A stretch of DNA of 14,532 nucleotides, taken from assembly GCA_043808565.1 (NCBI GenBank), contig JAZDEQ010000044.1, positions 1 to 14,532 on the forward strand, given 5' to 3'. The notes under the pieces are model-generated. The model was not told where the DNA came from, did not search any database, and saw only the letters and a list, made by a program, of their open reading frames with translations. This document shows, in pieces, positions 13,336 through 14,532 of this stretch. The stretch is from UBA12403 sp043808565 (GTDB taxonomy: Bacteria; Patescibacteriota; Patescibacteriia; UBA9934; GWF2-40-263). Each line of letters begins with the position of its first letter. The stretch's first letter is position 1. A program made the position numbers and the translations under genes.

Positions 13336-14088
13336 ATGTATCGAGAAATTCTTGAGGAAATTGGGCTTTCGCCCATTGAGGCTAAAATTTATGAAGCGCT
13401 TTTGGTTTTAGATATGGCTTCGGTTCCAGAAATTGCCGCCCAAACTAGCGTTCATAAACGCAATATTTACGACACGATTCCTCGCCTGCTTAAAAAGGGC
13501 TTGATCTATCAAATTGCCGATATCAAAGAAAATAAATACGCGGCGGTTGAGCCAAAAAAACTTAATGATCTAATTTGGGAAAAAGATGCCAAGCTAAAAA
13601 ACATTTTGCCGGCTTTGCAAAAACAATTTAAAAAAACCACTAACCAAGAAGCGGTTTATATTTACAAAGGCGTTGAGGGTTTTAAAAACTATTTACGAGA
13701 CATTCTGAAAACTGGCGAAGATGTCTATTTTATCGGCGCCAAAGGTGGCTGGTTTGATAAAGATCTCCAGGTCTTTATCCAACGTTTTTTAAAAGAAGCC
13801 AAAAAGAAGAAAATCAAATATCACCACATCTTTGACGCGGAAATTAAAAAAATCGCGCCCGAGATTTTAAAATCAGTTGGCAAACCCTATAAATTTTTGC
13901 CCCCACAATATTCGACAACCGGCGCCATCGATATCTTCGGCGATAAAATCGTTACCTTTTCTGGCTTAACCTTAAAAGACATTACCGACGACGTCACTCT
14001 GGTCGTCATCACCAACCGCGAGCTGGCTGATTGTTATCGAACTTGGTTTAAATTTATTTGGGATCATTGTTCGGAGGTAAAAATGTAA
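13336..14088 (+). CDS. TrmB-family transcriptional regulator
   Basis: A 250-residue regulator with an N-terminal winged helix (about 5-75: LSPIEAKIYEALL, then VPEIAAQTSVHKRNIYDTIP as helix-turn-helix). A helical linker follows (about 75-100), then an effector domain (about 104-245) beginning AVYIYKGVEGFKNYL, with VYFIGAKGGWFD and the closing VTLVVITNRELADCYRTWF. It is full length for the compact TrmB type. It is transcribed divergently from the symporter operon, which itself encodes a sensor-only relative, so control of that operon by this protein is a reasonable inference. The start ATG has no Shine-Dalgarno, but a good promoter lies upstream. Confidence 0.87.
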   Translation: MYREILEEIGLSPIEAKIYEALLVLDMASVPEIAAQTSVHKRNIYDTIPRLLKKGLIYQIADIKENKYAAVEPKKLNDLIWEKDAKLKNILPALQKQFKKTTNQEAVYIYKGVEGFKNYLRDILKTGEDVYFIGAKGGWFDKDLQVFIQRFLKEAKKKKIKYHHIFDAEIKKIAPEILKSVGKPYKFLPPQYSTTGAIDIFGDKIVTFSGLTLKDITDDVTLVVITNRELADCYRTWFKFIWDHCSEVKM

Positions 14089-14131
14089 AAATCGTAAAAG
14101 TGTAAAAACGTAAACCCGGCGACGGCCGGGT
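14083..14131. repeat. GTAAAA iterations and a GC hairpin after the TrmB gene
   Basis: From the TAA stop onward, four GTAAAA/GTAAAC units spaced 8-10 bases apart run to 14114. They are followed by a perfect 7-bp hairpin ACCCGGC-GACG-GCCGGGT (14114-14131). There is no U-run, so it is not a standard terminator by itself. Confidence 0.55.
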
Positions 14132-14144
14132 AAAATTGACATTT

Positions 14145-14178
14145 AAAAATCGCCCGAGTTTTTTCACGGACGATTTTT
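14145..14178. terminator. Bidirectional terminator between convergent genes
   Basis: AAAAATCG (14145-14152) pairs with CGATTTTT (14171-14178), with an additional CCG/CGG inner stem after one mismatch. It lies between the TrmB stop (14088) and the stop of the small minus-strand frame (14186). Confidence 0.7.
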
Positions 14179-14185
14179 TATTTTA

Positions 14186-14344
14186 CTAATTATTTTCCTC
14201 AATATATTTCAGATAACACTCATGACAAAAAACTTTTTTGGCGCGAAAAATTCGATTGATTCCCACCATAATTTCTTTTTGGCAACTACAACATCGATTG
14301 TTTTCGAAAAAACCAGTGTTAGAAACATAAAGAAGGTCGCGCAT
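14186..14344 (-). CDS. Small zinc-ribbon-like protein (52 aa, start uncertain)
   Basis: A minus-strand frame from ATG 14344 to TAG 14186 gives 52 residues with two cysteine knuckles, RCCSCQKE (17-24) and VFCHECYLKYIE (38-49), spaced like a zinc ribbon. A terminator lies 7 bases past the stop, supporting a real gene. The frame stays open upstream to 14467 (93 codons), and that part is also Cys/His-rich (for example ASACCAEIHFYRRHK). However, it has no ATG, and a TGA and a TAG sit just before it. The true protein may therefore start at a rare codon, or be a 5'-truncated remnant of a longer zinc-finger protein. I do not recognise the family. Confidence 0.5.
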   Translation of the reverse strand: MRDLLYVSNTGFFENNRCCSCQKEIMVGINRIFRAKKVFCHECYLKYIEENN

Positions 14345-14532
14345 TCGAGCCGTGAAATGTTGGCGTGGTGGGGCAATTTTGTGGCGACGATAAAAATGAA
14401 TCTCCGCGCAGCAAGCTGACGCGGTATCTAGTGGATTAGACTGTTTAAAAGGGTGGCATACTCGCGGTCAAAAAATCTAAGGAATTGCTCTCAAAAACTA
14501 TCTAAACTAACAGAAACAGATTTAATAAAAGT
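14345..14532. other. Right edge, no confident gene
   Basis: Apart from the open Cys/His-rich frame continuing on the minus strand to 14467, I see no gene, RNA or repeat. The last 60 bases are AT-rich and could hold a minus-strand promoter, but no good -35/-10 pair is visible. Confidence 0.4.

Noticed and set aside
14222..14419. 65-codon plus-strand frame at the right end
   Set aside because: It is antisense to the zinc-ribbon-like frame, which has paired cysteine motifs and a terminator.

Overview
The window looks like accessory-rich chromosome from a Candidate Phyla Radiation bacterium (Patescibacteria, probably a parcubacterial lineage). The evidence is a 16S rRNA gene with lineage-type substitutions at normally conserved sites, several TrmB-type regulators, secreted proteins with CPR-like surface repeats, and protein genes that almost all lack a Shine-Dalgarno sequence. 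Genes are mostly AT-rich, and all 14 called protein genes stop with TAA or TAG, never TGA. The code is standard: the genes are full length with no in-frame TGA.

Layout. (1) Positions 1-955: 3' part of a 16S rRNA gene, ending in its own intrinsic terminator. No 23S or 5S gene follows in the next 13.5 kb. (2) 961-1921: an apparent tRNA-Ile / mgtC / tRNA-Phe unit with a good promoter and a terminator. GC-rich dyad sequences lie after both tRNAs. After tRNA-Phe there is a perfect 30-nt copy of the tRNA 3' end, interrupted in the T-loop by a 40-bp double hairpin. (3) 2046-3354: a TrmB-family regulator on the minus strand, divergent from a compact unknown gene that has its own promoter, a clear ribosome binding site and its own terminator. 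(4) 3401-6805: an envelope cluster made of a secreted repeat protein, a secreted or lipidated metalloprotease-like protein on the opposite strand, and a C-terminally anchored surface protein. The last of these lies between tRNA-Pro and tRNA-Gly, so it repeats the tRNA-membrane gene-tRNA layout of the mgtC unit.

(5) 7039-10065: a tight three-gene operon (exporter-type ABC half-transporter, RBBP9/YdeN-like serine hydrolase, HAD phosphatase) closed by a terminator. (6) 10083-12904, minus strand: an operon of a sodium/solute symporter, a TrmB-like effector domain without a DNA-binding domain, and a class I methyltransferase. It is divergent from a full TrmB regulator at 13336-14088. A 431-bp mosaic of palindromes and short tandem repeats separates the two. 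(7) 14186-14467, minus strand: a small Cys-rich zinc-ribbon-like reading frame sharing a bidirectional terminator with the TrmB gene.

The most notable points are the interrupted tRNA-Phe 3'-end copy, the tRNA-Pro whose acceptor stem is extended by an almost perfect 15-bp flanking inverted repeat just before a start codon, a paired (covarying) change in the 16S neck helix that also explains two primer mismatches, and the stand-alone TrmB sensor domain in a symporter operon next to a full TrmB regulator.
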